The notes: generated by a model not told the origin, from the letters alone. A stretch of DNA of 64,000 nt from Arthrobacter pullicola (GCF_014836875.1 NZ_JACSQC010000003.1:232619-296618), one strand, 5' to 3'. Positions 1 through 12,418 are shown, numbered from the stretch's first letter. Numbers and translations are program-made.

Positions 1-720
1 TCCGTTGGTAATCGGCTCCACGCTCCACGAAAGCTGCTCGTCGCGGACTACCGCAGACCCGGAGATGGTCAGCGAGGTCTCGGTGGCCTCGCCCTCCTGG
101 GGGGTGATGATCCAGATGGGAGCGGGCAGGGAAGCATCGCGCACCAGTGGCTGTTCCAGGCTCTCGTGCCCGAACGCCTGGTAGCCGGCCTTTCCGTCCA
201 CCAGGACCACAACGCTCGCGCTGAACCCGGCGGTTGTCAGCCCGGCGTTGGCGGCGGCCGCGGTGGCCGTGTAGACCAGCTGCTGGACAGCACGGTGCGC
301 CATGCCGGCATCCAGGGACGCTTTGAATGCATCGGAAGTGATGTCCACCGTGATGACATTCTTGCTGGAAATCGATGCAGTCACGTTCGACGCCGGATGC
401 CAGGGAGTGAAGTAGTCGCCATCCCGCGGGGTTTCGACGGTCATCGCCCTGACGGCTTCACCGATCGGGTCACCCAGATTGTCCGAGGGCAGGAACTCAC
501 GGTAAAGCTGCACGTCAGATTCGTTGAGCCCGAGCCAGTAAACCGGCATCACCACTTTGGACGCGGTGGCTTCCGCCGGAGCGGAGACCGCCATGGGGCG
601 TCCCTCCGCGCTGGCGCTTCCGCTGAAGGAATTCGGCATGCTGGTGGTGGGAAGCTCGGCGACGACGCCGCAGCTGCCCAGCATCAGGGGCGCGGCTGCT
701 GCCAGGAGCAACAGGGACAT
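1..720 (-). CDS. GerMN/Gmad2-domain lipoprotein (3' end cut by window)
   Basis: The minus-strand reading frame stays open from about 720 to the window edge, so the C-terminus is missing. The start at 720 gives a short hydrophobic signal peptide ending in the lipobox LGSC (residues 15-18), so the product is probably a lipoprotein. The middle (from VVMPVYWLG) resembles the GerMN fold, and the last visible part (from APIWIITPQEGE) resembles the Gmad2 immunoglobulin-like domain that often follows GerMN. The frame stays open upstream of 720, and an N-terminal extension with a GTG at 843 is possible; neither start has a clear ribosome site. In non-sporulating actinobacteria the role of such proteins at the envelope is unknown. 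Confidence 0.7.
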   Translation of the reverse strand, partial: MSLLLLAAAAPLMLGSCGVVAELPTTSMPNSFSGSASAEGRPMAVSAPAEATASKVVMPVYWLGLNESDVQLYREFLPSDNLGDPIGEAVRAMTVETPRDGDYFTPWHPASNVTASISSKNVITVDITSDAFKASLDAGMAHRAVQQLVYTATAAAANAGLTTAGFSASVVVLVDGKAGYQAFGHESLEQPLVRDASLPAPIWIITPQEGEATETSLTISGSAVVRDEQLSWSVEPITNG

Positions 721-1141
721 GCGGCGGCCGGGACCGAAATTGCGGTGCGGTGAGATGAACGGTCCCTGCCTTCCTCTGTCTTTGCTGCGGCCCGGAGACC
801 GCGTCTGTGGTGGGGGTTCTGCCGGGGCGGGAACCGGCAGCACGCAATCCAGCTTGGCATACCGCCTGGCCGCAAACCGGGGGCTTAACTGTTCTGCGAC
901 GGGACTGAAACCCGATTGAGACCCAGCCGATGCCAAGCCGAGACAATGGGTGTAACAGAGGTCACGAACACCAGCTGGCCGTGCGGCGGCTGCCTGCTTC
1001 TGGTAGGCATGCCGGAGGCACAGCCCCTTGGACATCAAGTAACATTAACCAGGGTGTGTGTAAGGCCGGTCAGGCCCTTGCCCACCCGGACTGCAACCCA
1101 ACTTCCTAAAAGGGGCGATGAGAGGCCGAGGGGCCGTATAT

Positions 1142-2175
<1,034 letters not shown>

Positions 2176-2179
<4 letters not shown>

Positions 2180-2649
2180 GCATTGAAGTAAACAACGAAT
2201 CCGCTCTGCCCGCGGATGAGGAAGCCCTGGCCCGGCTGGGCCGCTTCCTGCTGGATGCGCTGTACGTCCATCCCGAAGCTGAGCTGTCCATCATCCTGGT
2301 GGACGAAGACGCGATCGAGAAGCTCCACATCGAGTGGATGGACCTCCCCGGGCCGACAGACGTTCTGTCCTTCCCGATGGACGAACTGCGTCCCGGGTCT
2401 CCGGGCCGGCCGACACCGGCCGGTGTCCTGGGTGACATCGTGCTCTGCCCGCAGGTCGCAGCCCAGCAGGCGGAAACCGCCGGCCACAGCATGGAAGAGG
2501 AACTGCTCCTGCTGACCACCCACGGAGTCCTCCATCTGCTCGGCTACGACCACGCCGAGCCGGAGGAGGAAGCCGAAATGTTCGGCCTCCAGCGTCACCT
2601 GCTCTCCGACTTCCTGGGCAAGGATGCCCCGAAGGAGACGCGCAGTTGA
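2176..2649 (+). CDS. ybeY: Endoribonuclease YbeY (16S rRNA maturation)
   Basis: Single-domain metal-dependent RNase of 157 aa that processes the 3' end of 16S rRNA and takes part in 70S quality control. The diagnostic zinc motif H-x3-H-x5-H is present as [11 protein letters not shown] near residues 115-125, and [10 protein letters not shown] near residues 60-69 matches the conserved family segment. Length is normal for the family. Its ATGA start overlaps the phoH stop, and its own stop overlaps the TTG start of the next gene, so translation is probably coupled through the cluster. Confidence 0.95.
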
Positions 2650-3980
2650 GCATAGGCATTCTGGTAGTCATGGCCTTGGCCTTTATGGTCCTGGCCGGAT
2701 TACTCACTGCCGCTGAGGCTGCCTACGGCTACCTGCCCCGCCACGAAGCCGAGGGGCTGCTTAACGGCCGGGCGGGAAAACCGCTGAAAAGGATCCTGCA
2801 GCACCCTGTGGCGCACATGCACGCCCTCCGGTTCTGGCGGGTGTGGTTCGAGATGGCCATGGCAGTGTCCGTGGCCATGGCCTTCCAGCTGCTGGTCCAG
2901 AACCTCTGGCTGGCCGGCCTGCTGGCGACTGTGACGATGGCCGCCGTGGGCTTCGTGCTCGTCGGTGTCTCACCCCGGCAGATCGGCCGGAAACACGTCA
3001 CCGGCGTCGTGGTCCTCACCGCCGGGCTGGTCAGTGTCCTGCGCACCGTCCTGGGGCCCATCCCGGGCTGGCTGGTAAAGGTCGGCTCCGCCGTCGCGCC
3101 GGGCAGCCACGGCGTGGACGCCGCGTTCTTTACCGAGGAGGAGTTCCGGGAACTGCTGGACCGGGCCTCCGAAGCGGACATGATCGAAAACACCGAGGCA
3201 GAGCTGATCCACTCAGTGTTCGAGCTGGGGGACACCAAGGTGCGCTCTGTTATGGTCCCGCGCACCGACATGGTCTGCCTGGAATCGGGTTCCACCCTGG
3301 GTCAGGCCATGTCCCTGTTCCTGCGCTCGGGGTACTCCCGCGTGCCGGTCATCCGGGACAGCGCCGACCAGATCCGCGGCATTCTTTATCTCAAGGACGT
3401 CGCGGCACAGCTGCACGGCCGGGCAGCGGATGCAGCCACCCAGACGGTGGATGGCCTCTGCCGTCCGGTCCGCTACGTGCCCGAATCCAAGGCCGTCGAT
3501 GAGCTGCTGCAGGAACTGCAGCGTGAATCAACGCATCTTGCGATCGTGATTGACGAATATGGCGGAACCGCGGGACTGGTCACCCTGGAGGACCTCATTG
3601 AGGAAATCGTGGGCGAAATCGTTGACGAATACGACTCCGAACGCCCCGAGATAGAAGACCTGGGCGGGGGCCGCTACCGGATCAGCTCCAAAGCCGGCAT
3701 CGATGACCTCGGCGAATTGTTCGACACCACCCTCGAGGACGACGAGGTCGACACAGTCGGCGGTCTGCTGGCCAAAGCACTGGGCCGCGTTCCGATTGTC
3801 GGCAGCGAAGTGGTTGTCGAAGGAATCGTCCTCCACGCCGAGCGGCTCGAAGGCCGCCGCAACCGGGTTTCCCACGTACTGGCCTGGAAACAAGCCACAG
3901 GCGATGAAACCGACACCCACGACGACGCCGAATCCCGCCGCCGTACGAAATCAACAGAATTGGTACCCCGAAATGACTGA
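2646..3980 (+). CDS. CNNM/CorC-type transporter-associated membrane protein (DUF21-CBS-CorC_HlyC)
   Basis: Protein of 444 aa, often labelled hemolysin family protein but more likely tied to divalent-metal homeostasis. Domains in order: a DUF21 membrane region (about residues 1-150, several hydrophobic helices), a CBS pair (about 195-325, including VMVPRTDM and [24 protein letters not shown]), and a C-terminal CorC_HlyC domain (about 340-420). The start is TTG at 2646, inside the ybeY stop (TTGA). Its 3' end overlaps the era start by 8 bases. The same order (ybeY, CBS/CorC, era) occurs widely in bacteria. Confidence 0.92.
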   Translation: MSIGILVVMALAFMVLAGLLTAAEAAYGYLPRHEAEGLLNGRAGKPLKRILQHPVAHMHALRFWRVWFEMAMAVSVAMAFQLLVQNLWLAGLLATVTMAAVGFVLVGVSPRQIGRKHVTGVVVLTAGLVSVLRTVLGPIPGWLVKVGSAVAPGSHGVDAAFFTEEEFRELLDRASEADMIENTEAELIHSVFELGDTKVRSVMVPRTDMVCLESGSTLGQAMSLFLRSGYSRVPVIRDSADQIRGILYLKDVAAQLHGRAADAATQTVDGLCRPVRYVPESKAVDELLQELQRESTHLAIVIDEYGGTAGLVTLEDLIEEIVGEIVDEYDSERPEIEDLGGGRYRISSKAGIDDLGELFDTTLEDDEVDTVGGLLAKALGRVPIVGSEVVVEGIVLHAERLEGRRNRVSHVLAWKQATGDETDTHDDAESRRRTKSTELVPRND

Positions 3981-4902
3981 GCCCACGTTCCGCGCCGGAT
4001 TTGTGTCCCTGGTGGGCCGGCCCAACGCCGGCAAGTCCACCCTGACCAACGCCCTGGTAGGCCAGAAAGTGGCCATCACCTCCGCCAAGCCGCAGACCAC
4101 CCGGCACACCATCCGCGGGATCGTCCACCGGGAGGACTCCCAGCTGATCCTGGTCGACACCCCGGGGCTGCACCGTCCGCGTACCCTGCTGGGCCAGCGG
4201 CTCAACGACCTTGTTGCCGACACCCTCGCCGAAGTCGACGCGATTGGATTCTGCCTGCCTGCCAACGAGGCCGTTGGCCCCGGCGACCGCTACATCGCAA
4301 ACCAGCTCGCAGCACTAAGGCGCAAGCCCGTGATCGCGCTGGTCACCAAGACGGATCTGGTGGACCGCGCCGCACTGGCCAAGCAGCTGATGTCCGTGAC
4401 CGCGCTGGGTACGGAAGTCCTTGGCGAAACCGGTTGGGCCGACGTCGTACCGGTTTCAGCTGCGGACGGTTTCCAGGTTGATACGGTCGCCGATGTTCTG
4501 GCCTCCCACATGCCGGCCTCGCCGCCGCTTTACCCTGACGGTGAGCTCACTGATGAGCCGGAAGCCGTGATGGTCGCCGAACTGGTCCGGGAGGCTGCCC
4601 TGGAAGGCGTGCGAGACGAGCTTCCGCATTCCCTGGCCGTGGTCGTGGATGAGATTGTGCCCCGCGAAGGCCGCAGCGAGGACAATCCGCTGCTCGACGT
4701 GCGGGTGAACCTCTATGTTGAACGGTCTTCGCAGAAAGCGATTATTATTGGCCGGGGCGGAGCGCGCCTGCGCGAGGTGGGAACCAACGCCCGCCGAGGC
4801 ATTGAGGCACTGCTGGGCACCCGGGTTTACCTGGACCTGCATGTCAAAATCGCCAAGGACTGGCAGCGTGACCCCAAGCAGCTGGTAAAACTGGGCTTCT
4901 AG
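3973..4902 (+). CDS. era: GTPase Era
   Basis: Essential GTPase of 309 aa that binds 16S rRNA during 30S assembly. GTPase motifs are visible: G1 GRPNAGKS near residues 14-21, G3 DTPG near 61-64 and a G4 motif in the variant form TKTD near 123. The C-terminal KH RNA-binding domain carries IIGRGGARLREV and ends in the typical KDWQRDPKQLVKLGF. The reading frame is open further upstream, but ATG 3973, which overlaps the stop of the CBS gene, gives the normal Era N-terminus ([22 protein letters not shown] begins the GTPase domain at once). Confidence 0.96.
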   Translation: MTEPTFRAGFVSLVGRPNAGKSTLTNALVGQKVAITSAKPQTTRHTIRGIVHREDSQLILVDTPGLHRPRTLLGQRLNDLVADTLAEVDAIGFCLPANEAVGPGDRYIANQLAALRRKPVIALVTKTDLVDRAALAKQLMSVTALGTEVLGETGWADVVPVSAADGFQVDTVADVLASHMPASPPLYPDGELTDEPEAVMVAELVREAALEGVRDELPHSLAVVVDEIVPREGRSEDNPLLDVRVNLYVERSSQKAIIIGRGGARLREVGTNARRGIEALLGTRVYLDLHVKIAKDWQRDPKQLVKLGF

Positions 4903-5013
4903 CACCCGGGCCACCGCCAGCGCACCCCAAGCTTCTTCACAGGAGCAACCCGTACACTTTGTACATCCATTTTCGCCTGCTCGATTTTCACTGACTCATG
5001 GGAAGGACCGGCC

Positions 5014-6534
5014 ATGCCATCACGCCGTGCCGCAACAGGTCCTGGTCCCTCCGGGTCAGCCACACGGGCAGGCCGCCGCGGCACCGCTGTCCCCGGCAGC
5101 CGCCATCTCGGCAACGGCGCGGCCAGGGGAGGGCACCCGGTGCTTGCGGGACTGGCCGTCCTGCTCTCCCTGACGCTGGTCTCCGGATTGGTTTTTGCCG
5201 GGGTGCAGCTGATGCGCCTGCAGAGCAACTTTGAAACCAAACCGCTGAACATCGGCCAGGACCAGGACGAATTCCCGGCAGACTCCAACAAGGACTCCAT
5301 GCAGATCCTGGTGCTGGGCACGGATAACCGGGACGGCCAGGACTCCAACAACTCCGACGTGATGATGCTCGTCAACATGGCGGCGGACAGGTCCCACGTC
5401 ACGGTCGTCAGCTTCCCGCGTGACCTCCTGGTTCCGCTGCCGGCCTGCACCGACCCGGAATCCGGAATGCAGTACCAGGCGATGGACCTTGGGCAGCTCA
5501 ACGGAGCGCTGGGCAACGGCGGCCCCGGCTGCACGGTGGCAGCGATCAACGAGGTCACGGGGCTGAACATCGACCACTTCATGATGGCCGACTTCAACGC
5601 CGTCGAAGAGCTGTCCAATACCCTCGGCGGCGTGGAGGTCTGCGTCAACCAGCCCATCGACGATCCGCTCTCCGGCCTAAATATCCCCGCAGGTGTCTCC
5701 AGCATCCAGGGCGATCAGGCGCTGGCCTTCCTGCGCACCCGGCACGGTTTCGGCAACGGCGGTGACGAAGGCCGGATCGCGGCCCAGCAGAGCTTCCTCG
5801 CCTCCATGTTCCGCAAGGTCCAGGGCGAAGGCACGCTGAATAACCTGCCGCGGCTCTACTCCATCGCAGAGACCGTAACCAGGAACCTGACCGTGGACGA
5901 GGGGCTCACGGACATTCCGACGCTGATCGCTTTGGCGGGCCGGCTCAAGGACGTTGACCTGGGCAGCGTGGCATTCGTGACGGTTCCGGTGGCGCCGTAT
6001 GAGCTGGATCCCAACCGGCTGGTGCTCGACGAGGCAGCAGCCCAGCCCCTGTTCGACACGCTGGTTTCGGACCAGCCGGTGACGGGGGAGGAAGAACCCG
6101 TTGCGCCGGCGGCAGAAGCCACCGAAGGCACGGAAACACCCCAGGCCACTGAGCCTGCCGTGGATCCTGCCGCCATTCCGGTGACGTTCCTTGACGGCAT
6201 CAGCTCAGAGGCCAGCGGACGGGACGCCGAACTTGCGCGCTACCTCCTCAGTGAGGGGTTCACGCAGGCCATCGCAGGCGGACTCTCCCAGTCCACCACA
6301 CCGGGAACTCAGGTCTTCTTCACCCCCGGCTACGACACCATGGCGCAGCAGGTTGCTGAAGCGCTTAACATTCCCTCCTCGCAGGTGAGTGCCAGCGCTG
6401 CCGTGAGCGGCGTCGTCGTGCAGGTGGGCGCCGACTTCCGGACCGGCAACACCATGAAGGATTCCGGTGACCTGGGCAGCCTGACGGGGCAGACCGCAGC
6501 GCAGGTTACGTGCCAGTCGGCCTTCGGTTACTAA
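5014..6534 (+). CDS. LytR-CpsA-Psr (LCP) family cell-wall glycopolymer ligase
   Basis: Type II membrane protein of 506 aa expected to transfer lipid-linked glycopolymers onto peptidoglycan. A polar, Arg-rich N-terminus (1-45) precedes one transmembrane helix (about 48-70). The extracellular LCP domain follows, with conserved pieces LVLGTDNRDGQ, NSDVMMLVNM, VSFPRDLLVPLP and FLRTRHGFGNGGDEGRIAAQQ, holding the Arg/Asp residues that bind the polyprenyl pyrophosphate. A Glu/Thr/Pro/Ala-rich linker (about 350-390) leads to a C-terminal LytR_C domain. GGAAGGA precedes ATG 5014 by 6 bases. It stands alone between era and the leu leader. Confidence 0.9.
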   Translation: MPSRRAATGPGPSGSATRAGRRGTAVPGSRHLGNGAARGGHPVLAGLAVLLSLTLVSGLVFAGVQLMRLQSNFETKPLNIGQDQDEFPADSNKDSMQILVLGTDNRDGQDSNNSDVMMLVNMAADRSHVTVVSFPRDLLVPLPACTDPESGMQYQAMDLGQLNGALGNGGPGCTVAAINEVTGLNIDHFMMADFNAVEELSNTLGGVEVCVNQPIDDPLSGLNIPAGVSSIQGDQALAFLRTRHGFGNGGDEGRIAAQQSFLASMFRKVQGEGTLNNLPRLYSIAETVTRNLTVDEGLTDIPTLIALAGRLKDVDLGSVAFVTVPVAPYELDPNRLVLDEAAAQPLFDTLVSDQPVTGEEEPVAPAAEATEGTETPQATEPAVDPAAIPVTFLDGISSEASGRDAELARYLLSEGFTQAIAGGLSQSTTPGTQVFFTPGYDTMAQQVAEALNIPSSQVSASAAVSGVVVQVGADFRTGNTMKDSGDLGSLTGQTAAQVTCQSAFGY

Positions 6535-6563
6535 CGCTTTCCGGCAGCCCGTAACCTGCGTGC

Positions 6564-6575
6564 TAGTCTGAGCAG
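6564..6575 (+). promoter_or_regulatory. Promoter -10 of the leuA leader transcript
   Basis: TAGTCT at 6564-6569 lies 6 bases before GTG 6576, the spacing expected when transcription starts on the first base of the start codon. No convincing -35 box is visible (17 bases upstream reads CCGGCA). Confidence 0.55.
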
Positions 6576-6635
6576 GTGCGCGCAGAGAACCTCCTTCTTA
6601 GCTGCCGCGGCGAGGCCTCACAATCCACTGATTAG
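6576..6635 (+). CDS. leuA leader peptide (attenuator, 19 aa)
   Basis: A 19-codon open frame starting with GTG and ending TAG reads MRAENLLLSCRGEASQSTD. Three consecutive leucine codons (CTC CTT CTT, 6591-6599) stand five bases before a strong hairpin. The -10 position suggests a leaderless mRNA, so the peptide would be translated from the first base. Leucine-rich leader peptides before leuA are known in Actinobacteria as LEU-type attenuation elements; a ribosome stalled at the Leu codons when charged Leu-tRNA is scarce would open the hairpin and allow leuA expression. The function is inferred from architecture only. Confidence 0.72.
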   Translation: MRAENLLLSCRGEASQSTD

Positions 6636-6653
6636 GCCGAACCCTCGCTGCGG
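6605..6653 (+). promoter_or_regulatory. leuA attenuator hairpin
   Basis: CCGCGGCGAG (6605-6614) can pair with CTCGCTGCGG (6644-6653) with one G-U pair, and inside it GGCCT (6614-6618) can pair with AGGCC (6634-6638). The shared G at 6614 means that one of the two end pairs gives way. The stem contains the leader stop codon and begins directly after the leucine codons. No U-tract follows, so it may act on translation or through a competing structure rather than as a simple intrinsic terminator. Confidence 0.6.
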
Positions 6654-6682
6654 AGTTTGTGTTGCCCGGCCACCATTTCTGA

Positions 6683-8470
<1,788 letters not shown>

Positions 8471-8491
8471 CGGTTCCGTACCAAAACGGCT

Positions 8492-8517
8492 CGCCCGGCT
8501 GCCTCCGCGGCCGGGCG
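8492..8517. terminator. Hairpin after leuA
   Basis: CGCCCGGC (8492-8499) and GCCGGGCG (8510-8517) form an 8-bp GC stem with a 10-base loop, 22 bases after the leuA stop. There is no U-tract, so a termination role is weakly supported. Confidence 0.35.
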
Positions 8518-8542
8518 CTGCCGTTCATGGGAAAATGGAACC

Positions 8543-9295
8543 GTGGCCACTAAGTCTTTCGCGTCGCGGACGTACCGCGACGAGGGTGTTGTCCTGCGCA
8601 CCCATAAGCTCGGCGAAGCAGACCGGATCGTGATCCTACTGACCCGCAATCACGGCCAGGTGCGTGCCGTGGCCAAAGGCGTGCGCCGGACCTCCAGCAA
8701 ATTCGGTGCCCGGCTGGAGCCCTTCATGGTTGTTGACCTGCAGCTCAGCCATGGACGAACCCTGGATATTGTGACTCAGGTACAGACGAAAGGCGCCTAC
8801 GGGGCGGGCATCGCCGCTGACTATGCCAGCTACACCGCTGCCGCCGCCATCGCGGAAACTGCCGAGCGCCTGACCGACGTCGACGGGGAATCAGCCAATG
8901 CCCACTACCACCTGGTGATCGGTGCGCTGGCGGCGCTTAGCCGGTCCGCGCATGCGCCCGAGCTGATCCTCGATTCCTATCTCCTCCGGGCGCTGGCCAC
9001 GGCAGGCTGGGCCCCCACCTTCACGGACTGCGCCCGCTGCAATGCACCCGGACCGCACAGCGCGTTTTCGGCGCCGCTGGGCGGGGCGGTGTGTCCGTCC
9101 TGCCGTCCACCGGGTTCGGCCTCGCCGTCGGCGGAAACGATGCTGCTGCTCGCCGCGCTGCTCACCGGCGACTGGGAAACGGCGGACGCAACCGGTCCCC
9201 AGCCGCGGCGGGAATCAGCCGGCCTGGTGGCCAGCTACCTGCAGTGGCATCTGGAACGAGTCATTAGATCCCTTCAACATGTGGAGCGTGTATAG
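8543..9295 (+). CDS. recO: DNA repair protein RecO
   Basis: Recombination mediator of 250 aa that works with RecR to load RecA on SSB-coated single-stranded DNA. The N-terminal OB fold (about 1-80) begins with the family pattern [21 protein letters not shown] helical core follows, and a zinc-binding arrangement CARC (about 157-160) with CPSC (about 179-182) is intact. The start is GTG 8543. The uppS start follows its stop by only two bases, so the two genes are probably co-transcribed, as is common in actinobacteria. Confidence 0.94.
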   Translation: MATKSFASRTYRDEGVVLRTHKLGEADRIVILLTRNHGQVRAVAKGVRRTSSKFGARLEPFMVVDLQLSHGRTLDIVTQVQTKGAYGAGIAADYASYTAAAAIAETAERLTDVDGESANAHYHLVIGALAALSRSAHAPELILDSYLLRALATAGWAPTFTDCARCNAPGPHSAFSAPLGGAVCPSCRPPGSASPSAETMLLLAALLTGDWETADATGPQPRRESAGLVASYLQWHLERVIRSLQHVERV

Positions 9296-9297
9296 CT

Positions 9298-10098
9298 TTG
9301 TTCTCCTCCCGAACCACCCCGGTCAGCGCGCCCTGGCCGCACCCGTCAGGTGCCGTGCCGCCGCCGGTGCCCAAGGATCTTGTGCCGGCGCACGTGGCTA
9401 TTGTGATGGACGGCAACGGACGCTGGGCCAACCAGCGCGGACTCCCGCGCACCGAAGGGCACCGTGCCGGGGAAGCTGCACTGCTCGATGTGATGGCCGG
9501 GGCAGTCGAGATCGGGATCAGGCATGTCTCCGTCTACGCCTTCTCCACGGAAAACTGGAAGCGTTCCCCGGAAGAAGTCCGCTTCCTCATGGGTTTCAGC
9601 CGCGACGTGCTCCGGCGCCAGCGGGACCAGCTCGATGAGTGGGGTGTGCGGATCCGCTGGTCCGGACGGCGTCCCCGGCTCTGGCAGACCGTGGTCCGCG
9701 AGCTTGAGATCGCCGAGGAACAAACCAAGGACAACACCACCTGCACCCTGAACATGTGCGTCAACTATGGTGGCCGGGCGGAAATTACGGACGCGGTCAG
9801 CGCGATCGCCGAGGATGTGAAGAACGGCAAGCTGCGCCCCGGCAGCATTACCGAGAAGACAATCCAGCGCTACCTTGACGAACCCGACCTGCCCGACGTG
9901 GATCTGTTCCTCCGCACCTCCGGCGAGCAGCGGCTCTCCAACTTCATGCTCTGGCAATCCGCCTACGCGGAAATGGTCTTCATGGATACACTCTGGCCGG
10001 ATGTTGACCGCCGAACCCTCTGGGAAGCAGTTGAAATCTATGCCCGCCGGGACCGCCGCTACGGGGGTGCGGTGGACCAGTCCGCCGCCGGAGCCTAG
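9298..10098 (+). CDS. uppS: Isoprenyl transferase (cis-prenyl diphosphate synthase)
   Basis: Synthesises the long-chain cis-polyprenyl diphosphate that carries cell-wall precursors. Protein of 266 aa. The catalytic motif [10 protein letters not shown] near residues 36-45, [11 protein letters not shown] near 80, and the C-terminal [20 protein letters not shown] with the conserved Arg and Ser that bind substrate pyrophosphate are all present. The start is TTG 9298, two bases after the recO stop and without a clear ribosome site, so translation is likely coupled to recO. The product links to the LCP ligase and the polyprenol-phosphate mannosyltransferase elsewhere in the window. Confidence 0.94.
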   Translation: MFSSRTTPVSAPWPHPSGAVPPPVPKDLVPAHVAIVMDGNGRWANQRGLPRTEGHRAGEAALLDVMAGAVEIGIRHVSVYAFSTENWKRSPEEVRFLMGFSRDVLRRQRDQLDEWGVRIRWSGRRPRLWQTVVRELEIAEEQTKDNTTCTLNMCVNYGGRAEITDAVSAIAEDVKNGKLRPGSITEKTIQRYLDEPDLPDVDLFLRTSGEQRLSNFMLWQSAYAEMVFMDTLWPDVDRRTLWEAVEIYARRDRRYGGAVDQSAAGA

Positions 10099-10125
10099 CC
10101 CGCGCAGCCGGTGCCACCAGAACTG

Positions 10126-11169
10126 TCAGTTCAGCAGGTACGCGGAGGACCACCGGTCCAGCTGGCTGTAGACCCGCCGGCGGACCGGCTTGGCGGATAG
10201 CAGGATGTCATGCAGCGCTCCGTCAAAGCGCAGTACCGTAACGCCGGGTCCCAGTAACAGACCCCGCTGGACCATCAGGGTGACGTCAAGGACACTGTCC
10301 GAAGTCATCATCGACTCATTCCAGGTTGCCCCGATGGTGGACCGGGCGGAGGCCATCAGCAGGATCGGGGCCGTGATGTCGAGCCCGCGGGCCACCTGGG
10401 CATGGCCTGCCAGCACCGCGGTGACCCATCCGGCCCGGACCGGCCAGCTTCCCCGTGGTTTCCATTCCGGGTGGAGCTCCCATTCGCCGTCAGCCTCGGC
10501 GCTGACGCTCCGCCAGTAAAAGTCCAGCTCCGGGATCTTGAGCCTGGTCTTCGGCCGGGTCCTGGCCAGCGGCTCCAAAATGCCGGCGGCGGCATTCCGC
10601 GCCAGGGACGAGCCCCGCAGCTCCAGCCACGGACTGTTCAGGATGAGTGTTTCGATCCGGCCCGGGTTCCGGTGGGCCCACAGCGACGCCACCAGGCCTC
10701 CGGTGGAATGAGCCATTAAGGATATCCGCACCGGCGTATCCCCGCCGCGGACCGTACGGATATCCTCCGCTGCCGCTGCCAGCGCCGCTTCAATATCGGC
10801 GTCGTAGTCAGCCAGGTCCGTAATGAAGCCCTCCGACTGGCCCGGGCGCAGGCTGCGCCCATATTTACGCAGGTCCAGGGCATAGAACACCACGCCGCGG
10901 TCAGCCCAGAAAGTGGCCAGTTCGGTCTGGAAGAAATAGTCCGTCCAGCCGTGGATATAAATGACGGCGTGAACAGGCTCCGGTACCACCGGGGCCGGAG
11001 TCCGGGAGAGCGCGGACCGGAGCCTGCCCATGAACGACGGCGGGGGAGGGGGTTCGGCGGTATAGGAGACCAGGGTGGCCACAACCGGTCCTTCGTCGTC
11101 TTCGCCGAGGTCGAGTGTGAGGTAACGGTAGCCGTCGCCGAGTCTGTCAGGTTGCCAGTTTTGCCCCAT
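10126..11169 (-). CDS. Alpha/beta hydrolase (lysophospholipase-like)
   Basis: Predicted serine hydrolase of 347 aa without a signal peptide. The oxyanion region reads HAVIYIHGWTDYFFQTELA, followed by FYALDLRKYGRSLRPGQ, both typical of the monoacylglycerol lipase/lysophospholipase group. The nucleophile elbow is AHSTGG with the Ser near residue 173, and a C-terminal His is in GALHDILLS. Substrate unknown. A -10 hexamer TAACCT (11176-11181) stands 6 bases before ATG 11169, so the mRNA is probably leaderless. It is divergent from pyrD and convergent with uppS. Confidence 0.85.
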   Translation of the reverse strand: MGQNWQPDRLGDGYRYLTLDLGEDDEGPVVATLVSYTAEPPPPPSFMGRLRSALSRTPAPVVPEPVHAVIYIHGWTDYFFQTELATFWADRGVVFYALDLRKYGRSLRPGQSEGFITDLADYDADIEAALAAAAEDIRTVRGGDTPVRISLMAHSTGGLVASLWAHRNPGRIETLILNSPWLELRGSSLARNAAAGILEPLARTRPKTRLKIPELDFYWRSVSAEADGEWELHPEWKPRGSWPVRAGWVTAVLAGHAQVARGLDITAPILLMASARSTIGATWNESMMTSDSVLDVTLMVQRGLLLGPGVTVLRFDGALHDILLSAKPVRRRVYSQLDRWSSAYLLN

Positions 11170-11181
11170 ACACCGAGGTTA
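11170..11181 (-). promoter_or_regulatory. -10 element of a predicted leaderless promoter (hydrolase)
   Basis: TAACCT (read on the minus strand, 11176-11181) is separated by 6 bases from ATG 11169. Confidence 0.5.
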
Positions 11182-11260
11182 CTGCACGGCACAGCGTCAT
11201 CGGCGGGTGCCGGGCGGCCACGGATTTGGTCCCGGGGACGCGGAATGGAAGCATTAAACC

Positions 11261-12337
11261 ATGCGCGTCTACCCCACGTTCTTCCGGATTGTCTTCTCCG
11301 GCATGGACCCAGAAAAAGCCCACAAATTCGGCTACCAAATGATCCGTGCAGCGGCCTGCACACCGGCGGCACCGGTTATGCGGGCACTCATGCGGCCCGC
11401 CCCGGAACTTGCCACCGAAGCACTTGGCCTGTCCTTCCCCTCACCCTTCGGCGTCGCCGCCGGCTTCGACAAGGAAGGCGCTGCCATTGTGGCGCTGAGC
11501 AACCTTGGGTTTGGCCATGTGGAGATTGGCACCGTCACGGCGCAGGCCCAGCCGGGCAACGCCAAGCCCCGTTTGTTCCGCCTGGTCGAGGACCGTGCGG
11601 TGATCAACCGGATGGGCTTCAACAACGACGGCGCTGCTGCGGTGGCCCCCCGGATCCGGAAGGCTGTGGACGGACTGCACCGGCGCTGGGGCCGCAGCCG
11701 GCCCATCGTGGGGGTCAACATTGGCAAGACCAAGAAGGTGGATCTCGCCGATGCCGTTGAGGACTATCTCGCCAGTACCAGGCTGCTTGCCGCTGACGCG
11801 GACTATCTGGTGGTGAACGTCAGTTCCCCCAACACCCCCGGCCTTCGCCAGCTGCAGAACATCGATTCGCTGCGGCCCCTGCTGTCCAGCGTGGGCCGGA
11901 CTGCAGACGAAGCTGCCGGCCGGCACGTTCCGCTGCTGGTCAAGATCGCCCCGGACCTTACGGATGAAGATATTGACGACGTCGCGCGGCTGGCCCTGGA
12001 CCTGAAGCTCGACGGTGTGGTCGCCACCAATACCACTGTGCGGCGCGACGGCCTGGTCACGGACCCGGAAACCGTCATCGCCGCCGGTGTGGGCGGGCTC
12101 AGCGGCGCCCCCCTGAAGGAACGGTCGCTGCAGGTGCTCCGCCGCCTGCGTGCCGCACTGGGGGAGGGGCCGGTCATCATTTCCGTTGGCGGCGTGGAAT
12201 CCGGAAACGACGTGCAGCAGCGCCTCGACGCCGGGGCGAACCTGGTCCAGGGCTACACCGCCTTCCTCTATGAGGGGCCGTTCTGGGCCGCCAGGATCAA
12301 CCGGCAGCTGCGCCGGCTGCGGCAGGGAAAGAGCTAA
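11261..12337 (+). CDS. pyrD: Dihydroorotate dehydrogenase (quinone), class 2
   Basis: Membrane-associated flavoenzyme that oxidises dihydroorotate to orotate in pyrimidine synthesis and gives electrons to quinone. Length is 358 aa. The N-terminal extension of class 2 enzymes (first ~45 residues, including FRIVFSGMDPEKAHKFGY) is present. FMN-barrel motifs include FPSPFGVAAGFDKEG, NRMGFNNDG, VVNVSSPNTPGLRQLQ with the catalytic Ser (class 1 has Cys), and SVGGVESGNDVQQRLDAGANLVQGYT. It stands alone and ends before a strong bidirectional terminator. Confidence 0.96.
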   Translation: MRVYPTFFRIVFSGMDPEKAHKFGYQMIRAAACTPAAPVMRALMRPAPELATEALGLSFPSPFGVAAGFDKEGAAIVALSNLGFGHVEIGTVTAQAQPGNAKPRLFRLVEDRAVINRMGFNNDGAAAVAPRIRKAVDGLHRRWGRSRPIVGVNIGKTKKVDLADAVEDYLASTRLLAADADYLVVNVSSPNTPGLRQLQNIDSLRPLLSSVGRTADEAAGRHVPLLVKIAPDLTDEDIDDVARLALDLKLDGVVATNTTVRRDGLVTDPETVIAAGVGGLSGAPLKERSLQVLRRLRAALGEGPVIISVGGVESGNDVQQRLDAGANLVQGYTAFLYEGPFWAARINRQLRRLRQGKS

Positions 12338-12383
12338 CCACTGCCGTCGGCGGCAACACCGTCCGGGCTTTGAGCAGGCAGAT

Positions 12384-12418
12384 AAAAGGGAGGGACCGCG
12401 GTGCGGTCCCTCCCTTTT
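12384..12418. terminator. Bidirectional intrinsic terminator
   Basis: A perfect 16-bp stem (12384-12399 with 12403-12418) and a 3-base loop. A-tract and T-tract flank the GC stem, so it can stop pyrD from the left and the DUF3043 gene from the right. Confidence 0.9.
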
